64,000 nucleotides of DNA from positions 88,170,055 to 88,234,054 of the forward strand of contig OW799233.1 of assembly GCA_941918925.1 (NCBI GenBank), given 5' to 3'. The position numbers and the translations under genes are program-made. The notes beneath the pieces are model-generated. The model saw only the letters and a program-made list of their open reading frames with translations, did no database searches and was not told the DNA's origin. Origin of the DNA: Phyto melanocephala. Its lineage: Eukaryota; Arthropoda; Insecta; Diptera; Rhinophoridae. Each line of letters starts with the position of its first letter. Within the stretch, counting starts at the first letter, position 1. Positions 10,621 through 22,749 of the stretch are shown piece by piece.

Positions 10621-11466
10621 AATAGGTGAAGTAAATATAATTACTTTAGTTGTTGATACTAAATACAAGAGACAAAGAGAGGAAGAGAAAAAACTAAATA
10701 AAACTCGAATCGAAAACTCAAACTGAAATGTTTTGTTTTTTTTTCACTTAAAACTTTTTTTACCTAATCACAAATATAAATTGATCTTCTGAAAATCATT
10801 ATAACGTATACATGTATTAGTAATGCGTAGCAGTATGATTACACAGGTAAAATTTCAGTAAATTGTAAAATGAATTGAGCTACGTTCACATTTGAAAAGT
10901 ATTTGCTCAAATAAGTTTGACATCTATCTTATATTATTAATAGGCAAGTCGATTTCTAGTAACGCAGTTTACGCTTACATTATACATCCATTTGAAAGCC
11001 GTTTTTGCAGATGAGCAATGTATGTATGTAACAAAACAATAAACAAACAAAATAATACGTGTTGATACAATTGTTTTTTGCAGCGTAGCAATTTAAACTC
11101 CCGTTTAATATAATTTGTATTTTTATTTTTGTATGTTTTTTGAATTTGGCGTTCACTGTTTGTTGGATTTTATTTTAAATTGAGAATGGATTTGATCCTG
11201 TGATATTCAGAAACAACAAAGCGTTCAGGTTTCAGCTATTTCAAAGAAGTATTCTTACACCAAATATCTTCAAGCCAATTTATTAGCTAGTTATCCTAAA
11301 TATATCGACAATATAATTAAAAAGTTTTATAAAAAACAAAAAAAAAAAAAAATTATTTATATATGAATCAATGCATCCCTTAAATCTTTTTGTTTTAAAA
11401 CATACTGGCCTACCGTGAAACTCTAAGCATTAAAAATAAGAAGAACATGCTATACAAAAATTCTTA
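10621..11466. other. No gene or element recognised
   Basis: AT-rich, no recognisable feature. Confidence 0.4.
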
Positions 11467-11822
11467 GGGCCATTATTATAACTTACCGATAACTAAAGTT
11501 ATTTTGTTATTACAACTTTACTTTAACTTAAAAGTGTCCGATAAGTTAAAGGGAAGATCACTCTACCTTTAACTTTTAACGTGAGGTTTATAAATTAAAA
11601 GTTACCATATTTTCTACCGTATAAGAGAATTGTTTACTCTTTGCTTGTCGTTGCCACTTTGGTTTTAAAGAACTAATAAATTTGTTCAGCATTTGCTTTG
11701 GTGCTGCCATACTTTAAAATAAATACAATTATTTTACAGGCAGGTTGTAATAACGAAAAATACTTAATGGTCAGTTACCTTTTATTAAGATGAACTTTGT
11801 CGGCAAGTTGTAATAATGGCCC
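11467..11822. mobile_element. PIF/Harbinger-like MITE, copy A
   Basis: The inverted ends are gggccattattataactta and (reversed right end) gggccattattacaacttg. They are flanked by a TTA duplication at 11464-11466 and 11823-11825. A 3-bp TWA duplication is characteristic of PIF/Harbinger elements. The 356-bp element has no coding capacity. Related copies are at 21475 and 49563. Confidence 0.8.
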
Positions 11823-13863
11823 TTAATCTTCTATTGGCAATGCTAAATATTCAATGATAAAAAAATATACTAAAATTTCAGGTGTTTTACTTAAAGTAAT
11901 ATTGACTTAATGATATTTAAGAGATATTACAAAATATTCTCACAATTTTTTAAAATGTTCTTAAGTACCTTTAATGTGATACTAAGTTTATCTTTAACAA
12001 GAATCCCATTGTGGAAAAAAAAATCGATTGTACTAAGATGGAGCAGAACAATGGAAATTTTTTCAGAAAACGGCATAAGCGTTTACGACTGCTCTTTGTA
12101 CTGATAAAGTACTTTATTGTGTGCTATCTTTCGATTTGAAATTACACGACATGAAAAATTAAGGACGAATGTGTAATGATTTCGAATCTCTTCGCTTCAC
12201 CATTTGCTTACACCGATTGTTAGTTAAAAACAAAAAAAAACCTCATCACGTCGTAGTTTAATATAAAAATTCACATATTTTTTTTTATTCCTTGACATGT
12301 TCTTTAGCTCAATGGAAATATTCTATCACTTGATAAAAAAATGTCTCTTTTTCATAAAATTAAAAAAAATATCATCAATGTCATATCAATTAAACTGTCG
12401 GTAAATTACAGAACCTCTGGACATATCTCTAGTTTTATTTTAAACGCAAATAATCAACATCTTATACGAGCCTAAAACCAAACTAAAATATATTTCCTTA
12501 TTAACCTTCGTAAAAAGTGAATATTAACAAAGTTGTTTTGTGAATTTCATTTAGCATACATATAATATCTGTTAAAGTACAAAATTATTATTTAGTGACT
12601 CGCACGCAACCTAACTTTCGAAATCCCGCAATATATACGGATCTAAATTTTTCACTGAATATTCTCATTCGTATTCGCGAAGATTGTCTGAAAATATTCG
12701 CATTCACATTTGCATTCGCGAGCACTTAAAATTAATATTCGTTACATCACAAATATCTACTGTAAGGACCTCGAATGCATTGTCTTAAATAAATTAAAAA
12801 GTAAAACATGTAACAATATAATGATTTTGTAATTTGATTAAATCAACAACATTTTTATTTGAATTGGGAAAGAAATTAATAAATACAGTTGGGTGCTTAG
12901 TTCTATTTCGTCAAATATTTGCCTAATGTGAACATATTTTTTGTACTACTTATTTCCAAGACTTTAAAACACAAACTCTATATGTGGTCATTTTAAAAAT
13001 TAATATTTTAGTTACAGTTTTTCTGTTTTTAATTGCCAACGCTATTAGTTTATTTATTTTTGTTCAACACAGTTTTAAAATTTCCATGACGAATTACTAT
13101 TTTTGATTTGGTGTTTCAACTCTAATAAAAATATTTACTTATTTTTTTTAGAAACAATTATAAGCAAATTTCGTTTTTTTTTTATTCTCAGCTCAAGGTT
13201 TATGATATCATATAATTAAACGTGGTGAATGTGTTGGTACAAACAGTTTTCTAAGCTCGAAATATTGCTAACAAAACAATTTTATTTTGAGGGTTTATGT
13301 TAAAGCAGCTACAACAATACGTAATAAGTTTGACTTTTAGATTTATGATAGAAATTGAAAGCTTTTGTTGTTGTTGTTGTTAAGTTAAAGTTTACGAGTT
13401 TTAAATTTAGAAGATGCAGACGTCTTATTGTAGTTTTGTCGTGGCAGATTTAGGTAATTTCATTTCGTTGTTGGCTTATTAATTGTAGTGGATAAGACAA
13501 TAATATACAACTTATTTTTATTGTAATTTCAATTCGTGAAGCTTAACTTCTGAATTCTGGGAATTATTTGTTCTCAGTGTTTGTCCCTAACTGTTAAAGC
13601 AAAAAATAATATCAAAGTGTCTTTGGTTTGGTTGAAATTTTAAATAAGAATTATGTACTTCATTTTAAGGTTCTCTTTCCCTGAGTTTCAATTCGTAGTT
13701 AATAGTTAAGAACTTTTCTATTTAACTAAAATTATAAGTATTGCATGACTTAAACAAGTACTTGAAATTTGTTTACCTTTCAATTGAGGTTTTAACACAT
13801 TAATCCATTAGGGGTCGTCTGCCAACATCACTATTTAAGATGAATATGATAAGTGTGCTTCTT
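11823..13863. other. No gene or element recognised
   Basis: About 2 kb of AT-rich sequence. It contains the second copy of the short dispersed repeat near 12901-12938 and a cluster of attcgc-type motifs around 12655-12725. No genes are recognised. Confidence 0.4.
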
Positions 13864-14620
13864 TTTATACCCTTCACACAGTGTAAAAGGGTATATATAG
13901 GTTTGTCATTCCGTGTGTAATTTCTACAATTTTCATTTCCGACCCCATAAAGTATATATTTTCTGAAAGCTTATGAATAGAGGAGTCGATTAAGCCCTGA
14001 CCGTCTGTCCGTCTGACCGTCTGTCCGTGTGTATGTTGAAATCAACTTTTTGAAGCCCCCCGACATAGGTTGGACCCGGGTAAGGTATTAAAATATCAGA
14101 AATATTCGGGAGTAGATCGGTATTGAAAATCAGAAACATCGGTACATAAACAACTGAGATATGAGCAAAAACCCACGACCACCTCGATTTTCTTTTCATA
14201 AAAACAACATTACAACAACAACATACATACATACAAACGTGTATACTGGTTAGAGAAAACGTGGCATCGAATCCCAGCTGAGGCAAAAAAATTTTTTTTT
14301 AAATTTTTTTAAAATTTTTTTTTTTAATTTTTTTTTTATTTTTTTTTTATTTTTTATTTAATATATTATATATATTTTTATTATTTTTTTTTATTTTTTT
14401 TTTTTAATTTTTTTTTTATTCTTTTTTTGTTTTATATATATTATATATGTATATAATAATTTTTTTTTTTTGAATTTTTTTTTTAAATTTTTTTTTTTAA
14501 AATTTATTTTTTTTTTGTTTTTTTTTAACATACATACGTGAATTTACTGTTGTTGCATGACTACACGTTGTGAAGGGTATATAAGATTCGGCACGGCCGA
14601 ATATAGCGCTTTTACTTGTT
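13864..14620 (+). mobile_element. HINE (DINE-1/mini-me-like Helentron), full-length
   Basis: The 5' part is ttatacccttcacacagtgt with an inverted aagggtatatat, then the shared block with ccgaccccataaagtatata, then a short (GTCY)n tract (gtctgtccgtctgaccgtct). A long T-rich low-complexity tract follows (about 14290-14530). The 3' end is gtgaagggtatataagattc followed by the hairpin ttcggcacggccgaa and atatagcgcttttacttgtt. Subterminal inverted repeats, (GTCY)n and a 3' hairpin are the hallmarks of DINE-1/mini-me Helentrons. It encodes nothing. Confidence 0.8.
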
Positions 14621-15149
14621 AGAGTTATCATCTGCAAGAAGTGCCTAAAATAAAATATATGTCTACAGTTTAGTTATAAGTAAAATGGATACCGTTATCG
14701 GGCTCACATTCATAATTATTTTTAGCATCAATCCAGTATATTTTATTAGAAATTGATTATTTTATTATGGAAATTGAAGAAATCTCAGTTAAACCGTATT
14801 ATTAAAAGTAAAAATCCATGTCTTCAATATAAAAGAACTGCTAGGGAAGCAGTCATTACAAAAATTATTTCATATCGGATTATAAAAATGTTGGTGACTG
14901 TAAAAAGACATTGTGTTGTCAGGTTAAGGCGTTTGGCCCTAGATGTAGATGTAGCTGTAGTGTTCCTTTACCTTTTTAGGTGCGTGTTGTGGGAAAACGT
15001 GGTGGATATAAATTAAGGGGCTTCTTTAGGGAACTTAACTATTTTATAGCCTGATGAAGCAGCTATTTATGCAATTTATTTTACGACTGATAAATTTTAT
15101 GAAAATTCTAATATAAGTAAAAACTTCAGAGTGTAAAAGAATGCCTCTG
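14621..15149. other. No recognised gene; weak splice-like motif
   Basis: A short open frame (14753-15016, 87 codons) resembles nothing I know. Near 14958 a T/C-rich run ends in TTTTTAG followed by GTGCGT. There is no CTAAT branch point at the proper distance, so this is weaker than the sites at 20.6 and 58.9 kb. Confidence 0.3.
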
Positions 15150-15825
15150 CCTCTGTTTTTCCCATAAAAAATAACAAATTTCAGTTCTATGTGATTTAAT
15201 AGACACACTTGTTTCTATTTGTTAAAATGATGTGTGTTAAGCGCTGTTCGTAAAGTTTTGGTCAAATCGGACACCAAATGTATTAAGTTTCTAAAGCTCC
15301 TTATGAATTACTTTTACGCTCAAGAAAACAAATCACAAACCGTAACCTCAAAAACTATTGCTTAGGATAACTAATTGTACATCGGTTTGAAACTAACTGA
15401 GATATAAGTACCAAACACAATTGATACGGTATTTTCGTAAAATATACAAACGAAAATGAATTTTTTTCAGCTTAACATTAGTATAAAATTAAAGGCCAAC
15501 AGAATACAGTAAACTAAGAAAAAGTTAAAATCTAAAATGGCGTCCTAAGAAATATGGCGAATACATGAATCAAATAAAGTAATTTCGTGTCGCTTAACCT
15601 TATCAATGTGGACATCAGATTGAAAGGCTAAACTAGTAGAATATAGTTAATTATGCTTTAATTCAATATTCAAGATGGCCTTGGAAATATAGCAAAATGT
15701 GAAATATGAAATCTAGGCTAAGTTACGATGTGGTGATTATACCTATGTATATCAACCATTCATCGATATTTAATTTTCGGATGTTTTCAGATTCGGCACG
15801 GTCGAATATAGCACTCTTGCTTGTT
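15150..15825 (+). mobile_element. HINE fragment, long-body variant, 3' part
   Basis: The copy carries the long-variant body (aatggcgtcctaag, caagatggcc, gttacgatgtggtgattata) and ends with the hairpin attcggcacggtcgaat and atagcactcttgcttgtt. The 5' end with (GTCY)n is missing or unrecognisable. Confidence 0.65.
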
Positions 15826-16395
15826 TTATATTTGAGCTTAAAGTTTTAAAATAAGAAAATGATATAGCTCACTAAAGGTCACTGTTTTTAATGTACTTTT
15901 GTATATTTTAATCACTTAAATGTACTTTGAAAATTTTTATAGTATTATAGGGATGTGACTTTTTGTAATTTTACTTAAAAAATTTAATCTATAAATATGA
16001 ATTTGGACAAATAAGCTGCTATAGTAGAGTTTTTTATGAGTAATAATCTCTCTTTCGGTACTTTGTAATTTTATTAGTTGGCCAAATAAGAAATGCAAAT
16101 ATTTGCCTTCTGGTTAGAATTTGAACTTCGCACTTAATTTAAGTTTAAGCATCGTAAAAGGTACTCTATCCAATTGTATCAATAACGTTAGCTAAAACAA
16201 CTTCCCCATTCCTGCATTCATATAATAATTAATATTTTTTAGTTTACGAAGCTTATAAATTTATTTTTACTAACCTATACCACCGCCATTTTAGTTTGAA
16301 AACACTGCTTTAATTACATCTTTATTTTGTTTCTTTTAATCTAACTTTATGAGCATTACAGAATTTAACTAAATGAAACAGTGATCAACAACTGA
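15826..16395. other. No gene or element recognised
   Basis: AT-rich, no recognisable feature. Confidence 0.4.
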
Positions 16396-16815
16396 ACTGG
16401 TTGGTTGGTTAGTTGGTTCTAGTAGTAGTTTGCTACACGCGAACTATCAAGTGGAGTCTAAATGACATCGTTTGGGCAACACCACACCACTCGTTGGTAA
16501 GAGGTCCCCTTAAACAAAAGGTCCAAGGGGTGATGGAGTACTAAACCACCCTGTCGCGTCGATGTATCCCAATAAGTAATTTAGCCCAATAGCAGATACA
16601 TTGCCTAAGTGATTGCCCTGGAATCTGTGCCTCTTCGCAGCCAGGGCATGACATTCGCACAAGAGATGGAAAACTGTTTCCTCCTTGTCAATTTTCTGTC
16701 ACAGCTGTGACAATGGTCATTAAAGGGGAGTCGGAGTCGTTCTGCAAGCTTTTCTAACATCCAGTGACCTGTTAACACCGCCAGCAACTTTGAAAAACTA
16801 GCCTTAGAGGACAAC
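16396..16815 (-). pseudogene. Non-LTR retrotransposon 3' fragment (Cys-rich tail)
   Basis: The reverse strand reads LLAVLTGHWMLEKLAERLRL, then LPFNDHCHSCD, and after a likely frame slip a Cys-containing remnant. This matches VITGHWPIGTHAKRL and the CSSCD cluster of the non-LTR element at 6.7-7.0 kb. The sequence to its left (16396-16600) would be 3' untranslated region, possibly ending in the ccaa-rich repeat near 16396-16420. Only the very 3' end of the element is present. Confidence 0.65.
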
Positions 16816-17036
16816 AACTAGACTTCTTTAAGATAATACAAAATGAATTAAGTCAAAAAAAGTAAAGCTGAGCTAAGTTATAAACTAAGAAGAACTAAAC
16901 ATTTCCCTACTATGTCCCCAGTACACTTTTCCTTGGTCTAAATAAAATTGTTTAGTGAAATAAGTTTTTATAAAAATTATTTTGTACAATATTTAGGTAG
17001 AACAATTCGTATTTTAAATAAATCGCAAAACTGATA

Positions 17037-17771
17037 CCATAGACAGACGACAGCGTTAATTTGCATTAGAATCTCAGTAATGCAAATTAAAATTTTGCTG
17101 TGACAGACGACAGTTTTTGCATTTAGTAAAAATTGTAAATGCACTAGCAATCACAAATCTGAACATGTTGCGTTAATTTGCATTAAAAGTCTTAACTCAA
17201 ATTAACTTTTGAATTATCTCCATTCCAATGTGTATTAGATTTCACGTAAATGCTCTGAATCATATTGAATTTAAACTGAATTTAGCAATTTCAATATGGC
17301 AACACGGTCGGCAATCAATCAAAAAATTAAAAAATCAAAAATTTAAAATTAAAATAGATTCGATATGTTGAAATTTTTTACATATTTTTTGGAATGCCTT
17401 TCTGTTTAGGTGTAAGTTTTCCTTAACACTGGTATCGTCCATCGTAAGCACGTCACTCTCCCAAAAAGTGCTGTTACGGTCCTTTAAAAAAATACCACAT
17501 ACCTATGTACATACATACATACCTACATATGAATTATAACCTCCATGAAAAGATACCATTAAACCTACCAATTTCCACAATTCCCTTTCTCTTATTTCAG
17601 AATGCCCTTCTGCCAACCCAACTTGTAGCAACATGTTCAGATTTGTGATTGCTAGTGCATTTACAGTTTTTACAATTTTTACTGAATGCAGAAACAGTCG
17701 TCTGTCACAGCAAAATTTTAATTTGTATTAGTGAGATTCTAATGCAAATTAACGCTGTCGTCTGTCTATGG
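17037..17771. mobile_element. MITE / foldback-like element with arms of about 140 bp
   Basis: Bases 17037-17171 are repeated in inverted orientation at 17628-17771. The arms begin ccatagacagacgacagcg and end at gaacatgttgc, so a single strand could fold into a hairpin of over 130 bp. The element is flanked by TA on both sides. The right arm is about 9 bp longer because of a small internal insertion. The central 450 bp encodes nothing. I do not recognise the superfamily. Confidence 0.85.
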
Positions 17772-19212
17772 TATTAATTCAAATCTTTATTCCCAAAAAG
17801 ATTAATTCACATATAAATAAAATATAGAATGTTTTTCTTGGCAAGTAATTAACCATTTTAAAAGTGTTTATTTTGAATTGCTTTAAATTTTTATTTACCA
17901 AAAAAAAAAAAAAAACAAAAATAATAATAAAAATAAAATTAAAGATAATCCTTCCTCTCAGCATGGGTTAATCAATATTCTATAAAAAAAATTATAAAAG
18001 AAGTAAATTATCTTGCACCTTAATTTGTTAAACATTAAATGCCAAAATAATAAAACCCTTAAGCTTAACAAAATTTTTAATTAAGAATAAAATCTCTCAT
18101 CATCACCATCATCATTATGTACAAACTTGAAATGTTAATTGTACATGAATATTGATGGGATTAAAATTTAAAATTCAATTAAGCATGTTCAAATTAGAGA
18201 GGAGGTATCAAAAGTTACACTTAACTACTTAAAAAGGGAGTGTATTTAACAAGAAAAACTAAATTAACATAAGTCACACCACCATAATCTACTAGATTTT
18301 TTAAATTTATTTTTCTAACAACATAAACAAATAATAAAAATTTTATAACTTTTTGGTTTTGATTCAGTTTTTAAACTCTTCTTGTTTGCCATCTGTATTG
18401 TTTGTGGTTGTCATTTAGTTTTTGTTTTAATACTTTTAGAAAATTTAATAGAAATTTAAGATTTGTAAAAATGCTAGGGTAAGATAAAGTCTTTTTCTTA
18501 GATCTGCTCCCCTCTGGGAAAATAATTTTTTTATTTTATTTTTTGGTTTATGAGGCATTTCGTGTGACTTTTTTCTTGAGATTTTTGTTGTTGTTTTTTT
18601 TTTTAAATTTATGAAATGATAAATTAGCGTGAAATTTTAAAGATTATTTTTGGATCAAATTATAAATATATTTTATTTTTTAAATATTAACATAAAATTA
18701 TACAATTTTGTAAATAATTTATGTTTTACGTTATTTATTGTAAGTTCATGAATAATTAAATATTAAAATTTTTGCTATCAATCATTCCATAATGATATCA
18801 AACGGAAAAGGGAATTATGGTTAAAACTTTGTCTAACAACTAGTACAATATTGGGTAAAAGTATCAGACAAATATTTGACATTATTTTTTATTCTACTAA
18901 ATAATTCTGAAAAAGTTTGACCAGCAATAACATATTAGTGTTCACTCATACCTTAACTTACACAACTGCGTTTATTGAACACATAAACCCTGTGCTGCAG
19001 AGTCAGATTTTGCAGTTTTTTTATGTTCGCTTATTCGCTTATTTTATTTATACCATAAGCCGTTCTTTATCTTACTTTCGTTTGCTTTTTAAACGTACCC
19101 TCAGAAGGCATCTGTTTTACATATGAGTTATCACTTGTGTGCACCATATGTAATTGTGTGTGTTTGTCAATTTGAATTAGGACTGGAAGGAATAGTTGAT
19201 ACGATTATCATT
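17772..19212. other. No gene or element recognised
   Basis: AT-rich sequence with poly-A and poly-T runs and a short cat-rich stretch near 18098-18118. No coding region is supported. Confidence 0.4.
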
Positions 19213-20275
19213 TTTATACCCTTCACACGACAGTGTAAATGGGAATGTATAGGTTTGTCATTCCGTGTGAAATTTCTACAATATTCGCTTTCGACCCCAT
19301 AAAGTATATATTTTCTGTCTGTCCGTGTGTATGTTGAAAGCAACTTTTAGAAGTTGTTCGGGAGAAGATCGGTATTGGAAACCAGCATAATCATCCCAAA
19401 ATTTTCTGAGATTCGTTTTTTTTTGCTTATTTGTACCACAAAAATTAACGTTTTCCAGCTCTAGGATAATTTATAGACACGTTTGTGACTGTTTAAGGAT
19501 ATGGTATGCCTCTGGTAATATTCATGATAGTTTAAGACAAATTGGTCACTAACCGGCAAAGTTATAGGCAAAAATTATTTGAAAAATATCTATTTTTTTA
19601 AATATATAATAAATTTGCATACTCCTACATAAGTTTTTAACACGCTTAAGATACCAGATTATAAGCTGTAATCTCAGAAATTATTTCTAAGGAAAACTAA
19701 CAAATCGTTTTGAAATCAACTGTACCAAAGTACAACTGCTTCGGTGTTTTTCTTAAAATTTTCAAAAGGAAATCGTTTTTTTTTTTTCAATTTCTATACA
19801 ACCCAGAGAGCCAACATGGGGATCAAATGACAGAGCTTGAGTGTTAAAATATAGTTAGTTTTAAAAAGAAAAAAATCCAAGATGGTATCCTAGATTAAAT
19901 GGCGAATATATAAGTCAAATATAGCAGTTGTACGGCTTTATCCCCATTTACCCTCACAATATTGGTATCAAATAGAAGGTCCTGACCACTACAATGTAGT
20001 AAACTATGCGTAAAATCCAAGATGGCGTCTGAAACAAAATGACGAAACTAATTTTTTTAATTCCAACAATATGGGTATCAAATAAAAGGGCTTTACTAGG
20101 AGAATACATTTAACTATGTAAAAATTCAAAATCAAAGATGGCGTCGGAAATAATAAAAATTACTTGTAATATGAAACCTAGAATAAGTTACGATGTGGTC
20201 ATTATATCTATGTACATAACGGTGAAGGGTATTACCAGATTCGACACGGCCAAATATTGCGCTGTTTCTTTTTGT
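19213..20275 (+). mobile_element. HINE, full-length, long-body variant
   Basis: The copy starts ttatacccttcacacgacag with the shared accccataaagtatatattt block and a short gtctgtccgtgtg tract. It continues through the long body (caagatggtatcc, aaatggcgaa, tatgggtatcaaataaaagg, aagatggcgtcgg) and ends gtgaagggtatt followed by a mutated hairpin (ttcgacacggccaaa). The full length is about 1.06 kb, against 0.75 kb for the short variant. The eroded hairpin suggests an older copy. Confidence 0.75.
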
Positions 20276-20561
20276 TTTTTCTGTTTTTGGTAAAATTATA
20301 CAAGTTACTTTTAAGATAAAATTAAAAATTAAATTAATTAATTAAGCGACAAATTTAAATTTTTATGGAATAAAAACGACAAATTGACAATTTAAAAAAA
20401 AAAATCCCGCAAATATTTTACATGTACAAAAATATTTAAATCCACATATTGTTAGGAAATTTTATTTTAATTCTCTAAACAGATAAAGAAAAACAAAATT
20501 TTTTTACTATTAATATAAAAAAGTTTAGTAGTATTTTATTGAATAACTAAAACCATTTTTA

Positions 20562-20604
20562 CTAATTTTTGTTTATTGTCTTCATCTTTTAATTTTAGGT
20601 AAGT
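20562..20604 (+). promoter_or_regulatory. Candidate recursive-splicing (ratchet) site
   Basis: A Drosophila-type branch point CTAAT (20562-20566) is followed by a pyrimidine-rich tract and TTTTAG ending at 20598. GTAAGT, the optimal 5' splice site, begins at 20599. The branch A to AG distance is about 33 nt. A 3' splice site fused to a 5' splice site with a zero-length exon is the signature of ratchet points in long insect introns. No exon has been recognised in the window, so the call rests on motif architecture alone. Confidence 0.5.
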
Positions 20605-21474
20605 GGACAAAATCTATCAACTAGGAAAGCAACTTTTAATTAAATCAGTAAGTTGTATGTTTATTTTATTTTTTAACAATAAATCGATCATCTTTAAATT
20701 ACTTTTTAAAAGAAAAAATATTGTATTTTTTTACATAACAAAAAATACAAAATCGATAAGTTTGCAGTCTCAGGCTGGCTCGCTCTTAATTATAAAACTT
20801 TTATTATACCATAGGAAGTTCCCTAAAGAAAGTGTTAATAGGCAAACAACGACGATAATAATAAAAACTAACTTTATCTGCACAAATCTATATTCATTAA
20901 TGAAGACAACAAAAAAATGCTTTCTTTTTCTTTACTTGGCCGGCCAGCTATTGAAAGACGACGGTTTTAAAATCTAAAGCCTTAAGACGGACGTGATTTT
21001 ATTAAGTTTCCTTTTGCACTTTTTGCTAAATTTTATTAAAATTTGAAAAAAATATTTACGTACATATATGGGCGTTAACATAACAACAATGAAATGAAAG
21101 CAAACTAAAAAATCATTTAATTAATTTTTAATGAGAAAAAGATACAAAAAAATTTTTAATTTTTTTTATATGAATACAAAATAAAAGTTATTAAAGAAAT
21201 TGTATTTTATTATAAATTATTGTAAGCAGCTTTTGATTATTACATAAAATTGTGTAACATTATTACAATAATTAAATTGCTTGAAAATTGCAGTGTGTCA
21301 TAGAATTATGAGGACAGAAGTTTAGCACTTTAAAAATTTTTTTTTAATGAACGAAAAGGTATCTGTGATCTGTATAAGAAATTATCTAAAATGCTTAATC
21401 AACAGAATAGCGTATTGCGTACTACTAGGCAAGAAATTTCTAAATTTTACCACAAAAATTGCTTACAACATTAA
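20605..21474. other. No gene recognised
   Basis: An open frame begins right after the candidate ratchet site (20603-20977) but has a strongly AT-driven composition and no recognisable domain. I do not call it a gene. The rest is low-complexity AT. Confidence 0.4.
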
Positions 21475-21692
21475 GAGCCATTATAACAACTTGCCGTTAG
21501 TTAAAGGTAGGATTTTTTGTGCCCTATAAATAGCTTTTCTTTATTACAACTTAAATTTTTATTGTTATTATTAGTAATAATGATAATATTAAATTGATAA
21601 AAATATAATAAATGGATGATTTATAATGCAAAGCCATTTATTGGCCCGACAAAATCCTCCCTTTAGCTAACGGCAAGTTGTAATAATGGCCC
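21475..21692. mobile_element. PIF/Harbinger-like MITE, copy B
   Basis: The ends gagccattataacaacttgc and (reversed) gggccattattacaacttgc are flanked by TAA at 21472-21474 and 21693-21695. At 218 bp it is shorter than copy A but shares the terminal repeats and the TWA-type duplication. Confidence 0.8.
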
Positions 21693-21927
21693 TAAAAGTA
21701 TTAAATAATTATTAAATCAGAGAAAGAAATTTCGGTTATCGCAAATACAAATTTAAAAAATTCTGAAAAAAAATTGTTCTTTTTATTGTATTTTCGTGAA
21801 CTGGAAACATAATTACAGTAGAACCCCAATTTGCGTCGTTTCGCTTTGCTTCGACCCTAAAAGAAGATTCAATTGTTAAGAGCAATTCTTTGTTTGTACT
21901 AAAATTAGTAATACCTAATTAATTCTT

Positions 21928-22353
21928 TCAATTAATATTAATAATTATTTTTATTAATTTTTCTTTTCTTTTCTTAAATTCTCTGATGTAATGGTTTTGC
22001 ACATAAACAAATTTTATTCTGCCTTTGTAAAAAAATAATTTCAGACACTTGTTAAGGCAAATAAGAATTAACTGCCAAACACAATACATGAGCTTTTTCA
22101 GCTGATAAAAATTCTCATGCTCATAAATTTTTTTTAACAAAACTGAAAACTTGTGGCGGAAACGTTTCGCAAATGAATATTGGATTTCAGGTATGAAAGG
22201 TGACTGACAATTAATTCCCAGCCAGCGCAATAGTTTGACAATGTCTGAGTCAAAGAAGTCTAACAAATATCTGTTTTTATTTACAGCTTGAATGATAGAA
22301 ATAAGATTACGCCATGCATATGTATTCCGGAAGTTGGACCCTTGGTAAGAGTT
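21928..22353 (-). CDS. Unrecognised reading frame, possibly a transposase fragment
   Basis: On the reverse strand the frame is open from about 22353 (after a stop) to 21928, with no ATG near the start. It reads GSNFRNTYAWRNLISIIQAV, then LLDFFDSDIVKLLRWLG, IPEIQYSFAKRFRHKFSVLL and a Lys-rich C-terminus. The amino-acid mix is protein-like, with regular hydrophobic and charged alternation and several Trp, Arg and Phe. That differs from the Lys/Asn/Ile/Phe noise of the surrounding AT-rich DNA. I do not recognise the family. It lies between the putative pogo-like termini, so a transposase fragment is possible. A host exon is an alternative. Confidence 0.35.
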   Translation of the reverse strand, partial: NSYQGSNFRNTYAWRNLISIIQAVNKNRYLLDFFDSDIVKLLRWLGINCQSPFIPEIQYSFAKRFRHKFSVLLKKIYEHENFYQLKKLMYCVWQLILICLNKCLKLFFYKGRIKFVYVQNHYIREFKKRKEKLIKIIININ

Positions 22354-22749
22354 ACCAAGTCAAAATTTTCCGATTGAAGTACAGCGGACAACTTTTTAGT
22401 ATGACAATCAAAGATAATTAAACGTAAAATCTTTGTTAATAAATCTTGTTTTTACTTTATTTAAAATTTGTTAATACAAAATAGCTTCATAAATATTTAT
22501 GCAAAAAATATAATTTCGGTGGAAATAATGTTCGTATTTGGTAAAAAAAATACATAAATAATTTTCATCAATCTTGGGGTTCACTACGAATTGTGTGAGA
22601 GTTGAAAACTCTGTAATTAAAAGCACTTTCGCTCTATATAATTATTAGCCAATAGGAACACAGTTTAAGTGACGTCATAGGTACGACATGCATAGAAAAT
22701 TTAAATTTTAAACGTGGGAAGTCATAATGTTTATTCTGTCATTCTGATT

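Noticed and set aside
13990..14286. Open frames with a repeated Cys/Val-rich peptide (also at 38418-38652, 44515-44736 and 44935-45123)
   Set aside because: They recur wherever a HINE copy lies, on either strand, and translate the non-coding body and a (TTG)n-like tract. They are repeat by-products, not genes.
14290..14530. Long T-rich tract as a possible terminator or boundary element
   Set aside because: The same tract occurs in every short-variant HINE, so it is part of the repeat.
14940..14966. CTTTTTAG followed by GTGCGT
   Set aside because: No branch-point match and a weaker 5' site. Kept only as a note, since such matches occur by chance in T-rich DNA.
20603..20977. 124-codon frame right after the GTAAGT at 20599
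   Set aside because: The composition is Lys/Ile/Leu/Phe/Asn noise expected from AT-rich DNA. It resembles no known protein and has no supporting signal.
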